Assembly: GCA_020152595.1 (NCBI GenBank)
Contig: JAIGNY010002015.1
Span: forward strand, 290,001 to 354,000
DNA from: Chiridota heheva
Lineage: Eukaryota; Echinodermata; Holothuroidea; Apodida; Chiridotidae
Direction: 5' to 3'
Length of the DNA stretch: 64,000 bases
Shown: piece by piece, positions 25,097-37,175 of the stretch
Numbering within the stretch: the stretch's first letter is position 1
Layout: the number at the start of each line of letters is the position of its first letter
Position numbers and translations under genes: made by a program
Notes under the pieces: generated by a model
Told to the model about the DNA's origin: nothing
The model's database searches: none
The model's input: only the letters and a program-made list of their open reading frames with translations

Positions 25097-26859
25097 GATT
25101 TTTATAACGCGGATACGTACCAGCGATTTTGTTAAGTGCCACCGCCAGGGTAGGTGCCCGAAAAGTTATCAGATTATTGCTCGAATTTTCACAGAAATGT
25201 TTTGTTGGGGAGCTGCAGCCCCCCCCCCCCTCCCCCTCTACCCCTCCGCCTTCTACGCCTATGAATCCCTATCATTATTGACCAAAAGCTATCCACTGTT
25301 GTGATGTCGGTTTTGAAGTGTACAAGGTTGCCGCGTTCTCCTCCTACTGCACGTTTCTATCCCTCTGCTGGCCCGCAGTCATAACCAAACCGTCAATGAT
25401 TATTACAAGCATACCGGCAGTCATAACGATCGCCTAATATGAAAAGATAAGACAATATTGAAAGATGAATAAACATCATTCCAGAGAGTAGGTATCCCTA
25501 AGTATTTCTTACCCTTAGGGGTTCTCTGGACCAAAATATAACATTGGCGCGGAAATAAGATTTTGTTTGGTCTTAAGTTGAAAAATATCATTATTATCAA
25601 TAATGCTAATCATTATACAACAATTACAGAACAACATATTTTCAAATTCCTAATAATCGTGATAAAAGTATTAGAACAGAAATCTTCAGAAAAAGTTGAA
25701 AAACAACTTTCCTTGAAAATCTGGTGTTTCGTATCAAACGAAATTAACCTTAAAATTTCCGCTTTTGGTGTTTTCTAATGTATATACAATTTTCTACAAC
25801 CATTGTCAATTCGTATACACAGTATAATATACACAGTGCAAGAATACGGTAATCATTGTGTATTGTGTGTAATGATGGTTGATAGATGCACTATTTTGCT
25901 TTAGATTTCCTAGATTTGATACCTGAGAGATCATAAAATTAAGGTTTCTCCAGGACTAAATAAAACAAATTTCCGATATAGTATTACAACATATTTTATT
26001 TATGTAACTTCATCATCGGTTAATGGTTAAGATATGTATACATGTATCCCCGGATCAATATATTGAGGGCCACACAGTAACTTCATAATGAATTAGTTTC
26101 TTGGGCCATTCTCTGCGACATAATGATGAACACAAAGAACAGACTGGCAGACGGACGAATAAAAGGAATAACTTATGGCCACGAAAATCGGAAAAAAAGT
26201 ATTAAAACTGGGAATATTTAGCATTATATCTCGGAAAATGTAAAACTTTAATTGAAAAAAATATATTTATATATTTCGAAACAAATCGACAATTAGTCAA
26301 AATGTAAATGTTGTTTTGCAAATCTATCTGTAAGAGCAATCATGAATTATGACAAGAAAGCAGAAGAAGCCTCCTGGATGTATATCTTGTCACATGCAAC
26401 CCAGACCTCCCTTCCTCTGTCTAAATTATTCTCATACTTTAATAGTCTCTGCTGGTACTAACCTGAAAATAATCCGTCCAAACGATAGCCTTCATTCTCC
26501 CAATGGTAGTATAAAATGTACAGGTGATTCCTACAGTCAAAATCGACGTTGTAAGACTTATCTCAGCGATGGTGCTCAGGGCAAGTGCCGGTATACAAAC
26601 AACAACTCCCATCTGCCCATGTAAATAGAAGTACTAAACAATTGCAAAATAATCACACAATATCGAACGGACTTATTAAATCGCAGATTGAGATATTCGA
26701 ACTTGTTAAACTATACCTCCTTTTAACTCGTGATTTTGCTGTTTTTTGGCTCTTTGTTTCCCGGAAATTGACCTTAACTTGTTCAAGTTAATACAGAATT
26801 AAGGAGTAATAACATGGCAGGGGAGGAGTGGTAGGAAGAAATTTTAATAATATTAGAAA

Positions 26860-27075
26860 TTTCGGGGAAAATTAGCTTGATTGTCCAAAAATTGAAGAAC
26901 ATTTTCCGAAAATGAAGCAAATTATTCGAAAATTGAAGCACATTTTACAAAAATGAAGGAAATTTCCCGAAAATTATCCTTTTGGAAAAAGATAAGATGT
27001 GAATTAAATCTGACTCTTCAAAATCAATTGCCCGACCTTCATTATTCCCCCACCCCCACCCCTTCCCCTCTCCTG
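26860..27075. repeat. Degenerate GAAAATTGAAGGAAATTTTCC-like short tandem motif with C-rich tail
   Basis: Repeated pieces TCCAAAAATTGAAGAACAT, TTCCGAAAATGAAGCAAAT, TTCGAAAATTGAAGCACAT and AATGAAGGAAATTTCCCG give a period of about 18-22 bp, followed by a CCCCCACCCCCACCCC run. Similar blocks occur at 48050-48180 and 59020-59335. Confidence 0.6.
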
Positions 27076-30000
27076 ATAAAATTATTTTATCAAAATGTCC
27101 ACAGCAAGTTCTTAAAACAGTCCATTCTTTACTGAATTTGATGGTATTTTTGCTATTTTTATGATTGGTTTGATTTTAAAACAAGATTTCAATGTTGCCT
27201 TTTTCTGTATGTTGGTATGTGTGGCTTTAAAAAAAGGTTTCTCTCTTATTTAACATTTTATCTAGAGAAAGATACAAAATTAGCATTTGCTCATTGTTGG
27301 GCACAATTGATAGAAACACCGGGTCCCAAAATTTATGTCTGGAATTGGTTCCACCGAAGAGCTGAAGAGAGGAAGGTTAATTTAGGTGTCATTGATCTGT
27401 TGATTCGGAAGATACAAAGCAAAGGTCATGTAACAAAAATGTTCTGAGCTTATGACAGGAACAAACGTAAGATCGATGGGCGTTTTAGATTGATTAACTT
27501 ATAAACTAGTTCTGTCAAGAATTATTCTCCATTGAAATTAGACGTCTTTTGTGTCAGTTTTTAAATTAAATTGTAAGATTTGTGTTAATTGTTTACAGAT
27601 TATTGTACACATTTAAACAAATTATATTTACTGGTGTGTGGACATAAATGCAAACCAAGAAGGTCCAAAATTCCAGCACGACAAAATTTCAAGGAAGAAA
27701 ATGTCAAGCTGAGTCGAAACATGGTACTCTCTGTAACGTCACATTATGAGTCACACATGTCACGCCACTCTTAGAAATAATTGGGAACGCATGGACTGAT
27801 GGACGTCGCATGGTGGCAGCGCTGATGAGAAATGGCACTTTTAATGACCAAAACATCCACTACTTTACAGCATAAACAGATTCATGAGTAGCACAAGTTA
27901 CACAACATGTATGTTTATAGCCAGCCTGGGGCGTAAATAACGCTTAGAAAATCTACAAAGAGAAGACCTACTTCTTGTCCCCGTTTCCTCCGTGCGGTGA
28001 AGGAAGGGAAAGATCGTTTCGTTGAGCAGGCATTCTCGGACATAACCAGCCATTTTAAGGTTTTTCATAACAAAAAAAATATTTAAACAAATTCATCATC
28101 AGTCTTTTTGTGTTTGTTTTAACATTTACTGATTAAAATTGCTACCTAAAAACTGGTGTTTAATCTACTCGCTTTTTAGAAGCAGATTGCCACTCGAGGG
28201 GGTCATCCAACTCTCTATTAAAAATTTAAATGTCACAACAAGCCTTTTTTTTTTAAGGTTTGTTTGGTTAACTCAAGGAACATAATCAGCCATCAAGTAA
28301 CAAACAAATGTGTGGATCCATAGGCGGCAAAACCTGGGGATCACAGGAGGGCGTTCCCCCCCCCCCACACTTTTCTCAAAAGATTAAAAAGAGCCCTTTT
28401 CAGAGAGGAAAAGCGCCCTTTCAAAGAGGACAAGTGCCTTTTGAAGAAAAAAAATATCCCCTTTCAAACATTGAAAAGATTTTTCTTCAAATATTAAAAA
28501 ATCTGATCTTTTCAATAAAGAAATACCACAAACATTGAACCAAAAAGGCTAAAATTGTGACATTCCACACGCTTTGCGCGCATACACTATTCTGAATTCT
28601 TCTCAAAATAAAGTTTAGGGCCCAAAAAGCCCTATATTAGACTTCTTTATACTTAAAAAACCTCCCCTCTTCCTACCTTTGTTCTTCCAGCTTATAATTT
28701 GTAAAAACTGTTTATAATAGGGCATTTGTGTCGTGTGCTAGCCACCCCAAATTTCAATAGTCCGGCCATCTTGAAATGGGCCATGAAGGGCAACACTATT
28801 TGGACCCGGGCTATTGTTATGACATAAAGTGAAGTTCACTTGTTTATCTTTTTATTGATAAATTACAGAAATTAACACACACATCAAGCGAAAAGAAGAA
28901 AAAACATCACTCGTGGAGCATTAGCTGTTAATTTGGGTTCAGGAAAAGCATAGTACAATGAGGACCCTTGCTGCTGACTCCCTGAAGACTGGGTGTGAAT
29001 TTGGGCCATATGGTCTAGTTCATACTGATATACCGAGTTACACTTATTATCCCAAAGAAAATGATGACCTCCTGAAAAACTCTCAGGACCCCTTATTTGC
29101 TTTTCACGGTATTTTAGACATTAAATATAATCCAATTCGTGACCAATACAATGGCTTATCATGATCCAATAGTCTAAATCCTTCAATTTCAAGTTTTGTA
29201 GATTTGAGTAAAATATTGTATCATTTTACGGAATTTTGGACCGAAAATCTTAAATCTTTGAAGCGAATGAAAAAAAGAAAGAAGGAAAAATGGATCACCA
29301 ATAAGTCACCAATAAGTAATCAAATGGATCACCAATAAGTAATCAAAGTGCGTTTTTCGGTGGGGAGGGGGGGGGCTATAAAATTGTACTGTTGTGCAAC
29401 GTGTTTTAAAAATACAACAGTATGGAAAGTGCCACTCAGATCCTGTGCTCTCCCCTCCCCCCTCCTTTTTTATCAGATTAAAACTTCTTCCGCCGCCTCT
29501 GTGTGGATCTATACATGTGTGGATCGATGCTACTGTACATACAGAATAACCGAATGCGATGGAAAAAAGTATATTTCAACGGGACGGCATTAAGAAAATC
29601 TTGAAAGTTGGACGGCCAACCATTTTGGCTAAAATCAAATATGTTTTTTGGAAAACCGTACTTTTATATGATCATGTAGCAACAATCTGACAATAAGAAA
29701 AAAGGGTATTAATATTTCCTTTTTAGGTGATTAACTTTATCTAAATGGTATTAGAAGATGATTATCTGAAAAAATCGCAAACATTCCCATTCTTTCCCTT
29801 TGTGCTACAACAAACACCCGGACTTAATCTTTTTATCAGAGGCTTCAGTATTGGCAAATATAAGCACTGGTGTAGTCAGGCTTTTAGCTTTCACTTGAAG
29901 GCCGAGAGTCACGAATTACTTGATACTTCCAGGTCTGGAATCTCAGGCTACTAGCCTTTTGTCCAGGAAACATCATAGGTATCATACTATAGATATGTAA

Positions 30001-30344
30001 TTGTTAAGTTTCGTGCTACCTTGGGGTTTTCTGCACTCTCTTGTTGTTAGAAGTTTGCGTCTTTGAAAAGTCGGAAATATTTGAAGTTGAGGCTCTTTTA
30101 TCTGGTAAACGAATGATAAATTATTCAAATATAAACATAGCAGATTGTTATTTGTCATTATTATATTTTTAGTTGCTACTTTTTGACGCATATGCTCTAG
30201 CTCAAATTACGCAATAAATTTGTAATACACTTTCCAGCTTACTAGTTGCGCGATATTTAAGTGAGCCACAGCAAAAGTTTAAGTTCGGTAGTTACTACAG
30301 TAGCTTAGTTATTGTCACAACCCATGTATACGTATGTTCTCACT
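27076..30344. other. No gene supported; several unrecognised short open frames
   Basis: Open frames at 27217-27447, 27589-27774, 28958-29164 and 29745-29954 (+) match no family I know. The 27217 frame (IYVWNWFHRRAEERKVNLG) looks less like random sequence than the others, but I see no clear flanking splice sites or partner exon. C-rich patches lie at 28359 and 29455. Confidence 0.35.
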
Positions 30345-30776
30345 GGGACGTTTTGTTTGTTTGTACATGATCCCCCCTTGCGGGAACTCGGCAATACTCC
30401 TATATGGAGCATAGACGCCAAGCTATAACCTGCATAGCAGATGCCAGTCTCATGCGACCGGGATGGAGGTGGTTGAACACTGGGTTTTCACCCTACTCTT
30501 TTTCAAAAAGTATTCAGAGAACCAGGTAGGGTGTGGCTGTCCTACCATCGCAACCGACAGCTTAACGTCACCTCCGAAGGACAGCGAGACCATTTAACCA
30601 TTGCCACTTTTCTCAATAGCTGAATGAGGAGCAGGAGCTGCAAACGACGTACTTCCACACGATCGGCGTATCTGTCTGCATAGCTGTGGAAAAACTGTTA
30701 AACCTGCCTGAGGCTTGAATCGGGTACCTCCAGCATCTCAGTCATGTGCTCTACTAACTGAGCTACCTGACTCCTA
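30345..30776 (-). mobile_element. tRNA-derived SINE, second family
   Basis: The minus strand starts with a tRNA-like head: A box TAGCTCAGTTAG (30764-30753) and B box GATTCAAGCC (30721-30712). A body of roughly 350 bp follows without coding capacity. The head differs from the SINE family at 33.8, 40.6 and 54.0 kb. The distal end near 30345 is approximate because I found no clear target duplication. Confidence 0.65.
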
Positions 30777-30978
30777 AATTTTTTTAATTTGTTTTGTGTA
30801 CTAGGGTTGTTGCAGATACGCTGTTTCCAATTACACTTACAGTCACACTTAAGCAACCCATATTTTCATAAATGCGACAAACTTACGTTCTTCTGAATCT
30901 GAATAGGTTAAGTCGGCAAAAATCCTTTTAGAGGACATGAACGCCAACCAAGCGTAGCAAAAGTATGAGAGAAAAAAA

Positions 30979-31390
30979 TCAATTGACAAGCTTAGCAAGT
31001 TTAGCTTTGAAACAGTTTAGACTTGGTGCATGTACAATGTCTGATGGTAAAGCATTCCAATCTTTTGGTGATTGAGGAAAGAATGAGTATTTATAATAAT
31101 TCTTTTTAGCATAAGGAACATGGAAATTCAGATCATTATTATTTTTAGTATTAATTCTTGCGTTTGGGATTAGGTTATCATTATCAATGGAGAAAAGATT
31201 GTTATTGATTTTATATAGCATTTGTAGACAGGCATTCCTTCTTCTTGTTATTAGCAGGGGCCAATCTAATTTATGGAGCATACTAGTGACACTAGATTTA
31301 TAAGAGCAGTCTGCCATACAGAACCTGGCTGCTCTCTGTTGAATTAAATCAAGTTTATCTACATCGCACTGGTGATGGGGGTCCCAGACT
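30979..31390 (-). pseudogene. LINE reverse-transcriptase C-terminal fragment (CR1/L2-like)
   Basis: A minus-strand frame reads LEYASAVWDPHHQCDVDKLD, then LIQQRAARFCMADCSY, SSVTSMLHKLDWPLLITRR, LQMLYKINNNL and SFFPQSPKDWNALPSDIV, ending in a stop at KLAKLVN. This is the standard C-terminal region of CR1/L2-type non-LTR elements. The frame is open over about 410 bp. The reverse transcriptase core is absent upstream, so the copy is 5'-truncated, as is usual for LINE insertions. Confidence 0.85.
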
Positions 31391-33052
31391 GCTGATGCCT
31401 ACTCAAGTATGCTCAAGCATACTTATTTCCACAGTGTGATGGGTTTTCACCTCTTCTATGAGTTAGCTGTGGAACAGCTTTTAATCAGCAACTTTTAACG
31501 GGAGAATCTTATTTGGGTATTTTTGTTGAGTGTCACTCCTGCACATTTGTACTCGGGGCTTCTTCATTGTACTAACGGGTAGAAATAATTTGGGTTTGCT
31601 GTATCTATGTGTTGTCTATAAAATCAGCAAATAGTTATTAAATCTTTTCCTGTTTTAGAGCTTTTTAATGAAAGTGAATGATAAGTACTTGCATTTCTTT
31701 CCATAATTCAAATTATTTATCTACTTGTATTTCCATGATCTGATTCAAATCTAAAATGGATCCTGCGTAGAAATTACAAAGGCCATTGCAATTATTATCA
31801 GGTGGTAGTCACATGTCTATCATTTTTGAACTTCGACATCTTCAGTACAAACTTAACACTGTAGAGTGCGAAGAAGGGACAGAGAAAGTATGCCAAGATT
31901 CATCTGATTTTGGTGCTAAAGGAATATATTTTACACTTTTTAGCTGAAAAAAACATAAAAAGGAAGCCATAGATCTGTGCCCCTTCATGCACGTACAGCT
32001 ACTGCAATGTGCAATCATAGAAACCTATGGGAAAGTAACTGCAAAATCCAACGCACTTCTGAAGGTTAGCTCGAGATTCCTCTAGCTTTGAAAGTCTTGG
32101 TGAAAATGATATCCTTCAAACGCAGTCAAAACGTTGTTTAGATTTGCATGTTTTGAATTGACACCATCCACAGCTAGAGGTATAAGCAAATATCATAACT
32201 CACTTTTACATTATAAAAAGAACATGCATTAATTTGAATTATTTTGGTAATAGAGATTCATCTTAGATATCACATACTTTCAACTCAATTTTACCTTAAA
32301 ATGAGAATCTTCACCAAAAACCTATGACAATCTGTTGAACAAAAACCAAAGTATTTTAGAAACTATGGTAACTCGAAATAGACTCACATTGTTCATGAAT
32401 TAATTTCATATTACTCGTAGTGATGTATATTCAACACCTTATATACATGCACAGTATGCCATAGAAAGTTACCATAGACACTGTATAAACTTCCTGGTTC
32501 CTTTAATATTCGCTATTGTCTCATTATGTTGTTGCAAGTTTTGATAAACTACATAAGATCACTTACGAAAATTTCTCGAAGAACTTGATGTGAGTTGGTA
32601 ACAAATTACTTTGTTTTTCAAAAATTTACTTTTATTATACAATTGTTTTTGTGTGGATTTATAGGAAGTAAACTTTTCTAAGCAGACATTCATACGATTT
32701 CCATGTGATTAGAGAATTTCCAATGTGAGTATTTTGTTGTTACGAAAAATGCCTCTCATCTCAGGTCGATGTTGACCTGCGACTATGTACATTTACCATT
32801 AGTATACAGTATGTTGACAAACGTATATATGTTAAGATACTAGTAGTGTCCTGTGTGGTAAGGGCCTATAAAAAAAATATATATAAAAAAAAAAAATGTC
32901 AAAAAATGCCAAAATTGAATGAAAGTGGATTCTAACCCACTGTCAGAAGAATCTTGGGACTATTCTAAAGGTATACCTCTATCATGATCTCGAAAGCGGA
33001 GTTGTACTTGGTTTTGAGGGGACAGAAGTCTTATTTTTTTCTCTAAGTGCTT
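31391..33052. other. No gene seen
   Basis: Unique AT-rich sequence. A tRNA-like minus-strand B-box fossil (GGATTCTAACCCACT) lies near 32930. Confidence 0.4.
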
Positions 33053-33249
33053 TATAGGCCACGCTTTAAATGGCATCCATATGGGTCATTAATGTTAGGC
33101 TGCATAGGAAAAACCTCAAATTTCACCGTTGCTAATTTTTTATTCTTATTTAAAAACTCACAAAAAAAATTGACAAAATTTGAGATTTTTCCTATGCAGC
33201 CTGTAAGCACTAATAATCCCTACGGTTGCCATTTCAAGTGTGGCCTATA
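33053..33249. mobile_element. 197-bp foldback element (MITE)
   Basis: TATAGGCCACGCTTTAAATG at the left is mirrored by CATTTCAAGTGTGGCCTATA at the right. Internally, GGCTGCATAGGAAAAACCTC is mirrored by GAGATTTTTCCTATGCAGCC, so the arms span most of the element. No coding sequence; a TA target duplication is possible but not distinguishable. Confidence 0.8.
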
Positions 33250-33293
33250 TTTTCCTCTTAAAAACTTTCAACTCCTGGTCATGGAACTCTTAA

Positions 33294-34295
33294 AGGGGAC
33301 ATAAAGTCTGACATCATCCTTATATTATATGATAGAATTGAAAATAACTAATTTTCCTGACCAACTTTCTTAACTCCGAAGCAATCTAACACACTCCTAA
33401 CTTTAATACTGCTACTAAGGGAGTCACCATTTTGATTTTAGAACATACAGAAAATGATGTCATCAACCCAACAGGATGTTGGAATGAATTGTATAATCTA
33501 ATCATTGCTTAATAATCTAACTCAAGTTTTCTAGCTGATGACAATTTTTTTTTTGTAAGGGCCAAGGACATTTTTGTGTAGTATTATTATACATGAAATA
33601 ATTAAAATATTCTGTTAAAGCTTTGTGTCACATATTTGTGGTATAACAACTTTAATACAATTTATAAAATGAATACATTAGAATTCTTGTCCTTGTTGAG
33701 AAAATAGTTTCATCATGCACAAGATATTAATACAAAATTGAACAAAATGGCAGCCTCCATGTGTTGACTTCAAACATGAACCAAAATTATAGTACTCTAA
33801 AGAGGTGCAGTGGCTCAGTGGTTAAGGAGTCATGCTCGTTTTCGAAAGGTACCGGGTTTGATTTCTGTTGTGAGCTCTGCATTGTGTCCTTGAGCAAGAC
33901 TCTTTACTTTACTTACTTCAATCCACTCAGCTGTAAAAAAAAAATGTGTACCAGCACTGCTGGGAAGTTAATCTGCCCTTCGTCTATTCCAATAAGTCCA
34001 AATTTTAATCACTTCTTCCTGAAACAGTAACAAAACCACACATCAAATTGAATCAAAATCCAATCATCAGTTAGTAAGATATCTTGACAGACAAACAAAC
34101 AAACAAACAAACAAACAGAGGTGTAAACATATTCATCCATCCAACTTTGCTGGGGGAGGTACAGTACCATCTTTGCTGGGGAAGGTAATAACTTGAGATA
34201 GGAATAAGATTTTTACTTGCTGATTTTGGTAGTCTGTTTAGATTTCAATCCTCTATAGTATGAAATAAGAATTGTGTTAGACTTTAATGTCTCCT
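33294..34295. mobile_element. TTAA-flanked foldback element (family B), 1002 bp with a nested SINE
   Basis: TTAA at 33290-33293 and 34296-34299 flank ends AGGGGACATAAAGTCTGAC and GTTAGACTTTAATGTCTCCT. The 627-bp copy at 41504-42130 shares both ends and the interior. The extra ~400 bp here is a SINE with flanking sequence inserted after AACATGAAC (about 33783) and before AATAACTTGAG (about 34186). Confidence 0.85.
33801..34120 (+). mobile_element. tRNA-derived SINE inserted in the family B foldback element
   Basis: A box TGGCTCAGTGG (33811-33821) and B-box-like GGTTTGATTTC (33855-33865) are followed by CTGCATTGTGTCCTTGAGCA, the shared body motif of the family, then ACCAGCACTGCTGGGAAGTT and an (ACAA)n-like run at 34092-34118. 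The 3' limit is approximate. Confidence 0.8.
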
Positions 34296-34299
34296 TTAA

Positions 34300-35174
34300 A
34301 TATTTCAAGAAAAATTATTTTCAAATCTGTTTCTGGGCACTGAAAAACTTCCTGTACGAGTGAGAAAAGGGAAAATTTGAAGTAATTTTGAGCCTTGTTA
34401 GACTTGAAAACAGCTGTTTCTTTGCAAGCTATTTATAATTCATTGACATAACTAATTAAATAATAAGTAAATAACAATCAATATATATCTCTGATGTGTA
34501 CAGTATTGTGACATCAAGTTTCAGTTATAGTGATGATAAAATGTAAATAGCTGGATTGAACTTGATTTTATTAGTACAAATTGACTGGAATATCATTTTT
34601 AAGGCCTTCTGAATCTTCAAAAACATATTTAATATATGTTTCTGTTATTCAATGATTCATTTATTACTTTCCTTCTGAAAAATCTCACTCTCTGATACTT
34701 AGAAATCGAGCTGAAAAACAAGCAGGTGAATGGAGGAGTTGTCGGCCATCAAAAAAATGAGTGAAAATATATTAATATTCATGAGTTAAACAAATTTAGT
34801 TCGATCAGTGATTTTATTCATTTGCAAATGGAAAAATATAATTGCGCAATCTGCACTGTGGATGAAAAGACCGAAATAATTATATTATAAGCATGGAAGT
34901 TCTTCTTAATACTCATAACATGGATTCATTTAGAGCACATCTGAACATGAAACCTTCTTTTCAAGGATATTTTTAGGGGTAAATTGCTTTTTTGTGTCGG
35001 TTTTCATGATATATGCATGGGAGGAGGTTTAAAAGTGGATTTCGGAAACATTTTCAAAAAATTGTTATTTTGAATACGTGGTTTTTCCATTGAGTTTACA
35101 CGTTAAGTTTCCTAACTTTGCAAGTGACCCCTCCAAGAAGGAAAACATACTGTGGCCTATAGGCATATGGTTGA
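34300..35174. other. No gene seen
   Basis: Unique AT-rich sequence between two mobile elements. Confidence 0.4.
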
Positions 35175-35182
35175 CCGTCATA

Positions 35183-36270
35183 TAAGCTTGGGCGATATAT
35201 TGATATTTCAATATTGACCCATATCGATATGGCCGATATTGATTTCCAGGTTCATATCGATATATGTATTTTATTGATATTGATATGACCCTGAAGATTG
35301 TGTCAAGGCTCAGGAGGTATGCATTTGATACAAGCACCAGGGGGTATACATGTGATGCAATCACCAGGGTGTATATATGTGATACAAGCACCAGGGGGTA
35401 TAGATGTGATACAAGCACCAGGGGGTATATATGTGATACAAGCACCAGGGGTATATATGTGATGCAATCACCAGGGGGTATATATGTGATACAAGCACCA
35501 GGGGTATACATGTGATACAAGCACCAGGGGGTATACATGTACACGTGATACAAGCACCAGGGGGTATAGATGTGATACAAGCACCAGGGGGTATACATGT
35601 GATACAAGCACCAGGGGGTATACATGTACATGTGATACAAGTACCAGGGGGTATACATGTGATACAAGCACCAGGGGGTATATATGTACATGTGATATAA
35701 GCACCAGGGGGTATACATGTGATACAAGCACCAGGGGGTATTCACATACATGTGATGCAAGCACCAGGGGTATACATGTGATACCAGCACCAGGGGGTAT
35801 ACATGTGATGCAATCACCAGGGGGTATACATGTGATACAAGCATTAGGGGGTATACACGTAATGCAACCACCAGGGGTATATATGTGATACAAGCACCAG
35901 GGGGTATACATGTGATGCAATCACCAGGGGGTATACATGTGATACAAGGGGGTATACATGTAATGCAACCACCAGGGGGTATATATGTGATACAAGCACC
36001 AGGGGGTATACATGTGATACCAGCACCAAAATGAAAAGAAAGCATGTAAACATATTTTTTAAGCATAATGGATGTTTATTTAAAGATTTTTGTTGATTTA
36101 CACCAAAAAAATTATTTAAATTTGTTTGTACTAAGATGAGATGATCTGGTACAGAACAGTAACTATAAATGAAGTATGAAGTCATATGATTTACATATTG
36201 ATATTTTGATTATATCGATATTTTTCAGGCGATATATCGATATACAGTACTATAGTGCCGCCCAAGCTTA
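35183..36270. mobile_element. 1088-bp hAT-like element carrying an internal minisatellite
   Basis: Inverted ends TAAGCTTGGGCG and CGCCCAAGCTTA. The 8-bp flanks CCGTCATA (35175-35182) and CCATCATA (36271-36278) match at 7 of 8, as expected for hAT. Both subterminal regions are rich in ATCGATAT. No transposase is present. About 700 bp of the interior is a 27-bp minisatellite. Confidence 0.82.
35330..36030. repeat. 27-bp minisatellite, about 26 units
   Basis: Units contain GTGATACAAGCACCAGGG followed by GGTATACAT. Variants are GATGCAATCACC, and units lengthened by 6 bp with an extra GTACAT or GTACAC. Because 27 is a multiple of 3, each frame encodes a 9-residue repeat (for example TPWCLYHMY on the minus strand). 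This explains the 333-codon open frame without implying a gene. Confidence 0.95.
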
Positions 36271-36862
36271 CCATCATAATTACAACCATAGAGACACTTA
36301 ATGTTGGGGTTGGTAGGAGCGTTCGTACAAAAATACCCCGGCCTAGCCTGTCTATGTTTTTAAGCCCTCAACTCCCGAGATAAATAACTTTGACATTCGA
36401 TTTTCAATAAAAAACCTACAGATGTTTGCTCCATAATGGTGAAAAACCCCAGGAAATTTGGTGCTTTATTGTCAGTATCCTTCCTTCTCATAACTGCGAT
36501 GTGTTGTGCAATTTGCATCTCATTATGCACACTATGAAATCATCGTCAAATGTCTTAAATTGGTACGATTGAGTAACTGGTTTGTCATTTCTATAAAAAA
36601 ATTGTTCATTTGGTGTTAAGGAATCAAGCCTTAGTAAAATTGTGATGTTCATATTTCACGTCACATCTGGTTGTGGATCGTTTCTAATTAAGTATGTACT
36701 GTGTGCATTGTGTTTGTGTACATTGTGGAAGTCACTTCTCTGGCGGTTATTGATTGGTTGTCAGTATTTGTGTATGACCAATCAGAAACGTTTGACAGGA
36801 TGAAGAGACAGTGGCCATCCTGTCGTCGGCGTCGGAACCCACAAATGCTTAACATGAGCTCA

Positions 36863-37175
36863 TAACTTAAGTTATGAATGGTGTACATTCATGTAGATTT
36901 GTACAAGAGTAGAGGACATTAGTACTGTTCAAATGAGCATGATTGGGGTTGTGTGTGCATACTAATTAGCTTATTTGCATAACAATGAAAATATTTGTAT
37001 CTATATATCTCTTAAATTATAGTGGGTGTAGGGAATTTGTTCACGCGAATGATCATATATACGAAGAGCATTGTATACACTTAATGGTGATGTGAAGTGT
37101 GCATATTAATTCGGTTATTTGCATAACAATAGACTTTTGTACAAAATGTTTAACATGAGCTCATTACTTAAGTTA
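36863..37175. repeat. Single unit of the about 310-bp satellite found at 48675-50170
   Basis: Contains ATAACTTAAGTTATGAATGG, GTACATTCATGTA, TTCAAATGAGCATGATTGGG, GTGTGCATACTAATTAGC, GATCATATATACGAAGAGCA and TGTGCATATTAATTCGG, in the same order as the array downstream of LYRM1. Further right, ACTTACTAACTTCACATTTC (about 37597) recurs at about 50205, so both loci share an outer boundary sequence. Confidence 0.85.
36973..36987. promoter_or_regulatory. Exact SOX-OCT composite motif (one of five in the satellite family)
   Basis: ATTTGCATAACAATG is the reverse complement of CATTGTTATGCAAAT, the canonical adjacent SOX (CATTGTT) and POU/octamer (ATGCAAAT) site. Exact copies also lie at 48717-48731, 49054-49068, 49361-49375 and 49636-49650. 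The other half of each unit holds near-matches such as ATTTGCATAACAATA. Binding is not shown by sequence alone. Confidence 0.4.

Larger units (their letters stand above)
23313..25263 (-). mobile_element. hAT-superfamily transposon (1951 bp) inserted in exon 2 of the SLC5 pseudogene
   Basis: The ends are CATGGGCGTAG on the left and CTACGCCTATG on the right. The 8-bp flanks AACCCCTA (23305-23312) and AATCCCTA (25264-25271) match at 7 of 8 positions, the hAT signature. SLC5 exon 2 homology resumes on each side, which confirms the borders independently. The inside holds minus-strand hAT transposase remnants and a younger 440-bp element at 23415-23854. Confidence 0.85.
22272..26700 (-). pseudogene. 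SLC5 symporter pseudogene, inverted duplicate of the 1519-4357 gene
   Basis: The minus strand carries the 3' part of exon 1 (26700-26463) and exon 2 (25433-22272). The donor GTTAGT and an AG acceptor are kept, and the intron is 1029 bp against 1048 bp in the intact gene, with matching sequence just inside the donor. This shows DNA duplication, not a retrocopy. Damage: about 110 N-terminal codons missing; an 8-bp insertion in exon 1 near 26620; one-base indels near 23025 and 22730; a missing base and a TGG-to-TAG stop early in exon 2; a 15-bp deletion near 22550; a premature TAA near 22430 where the intact gene has AAA. Exon 2 is split by the hAT element at 23313-25263. Conserved stretches such as VVDLLSVAMGMTIF and KIGSGFYEAPH remain readable. 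Confidence 0.93.

Noticed and set aside
26349-26624. 91-codon plus-strand frame
   Set aside because: It is the antisense of exon 1 of the SLC5 pseudogene; a similar antisense frame exists at 1810-2325 opposite the intact gene.
35065-36066. 333-codon minus-strand open frame
   Set aside because: Produced by the 27-bp minisatellite; the unit length is a multiple of three, so frames stay open by construction.
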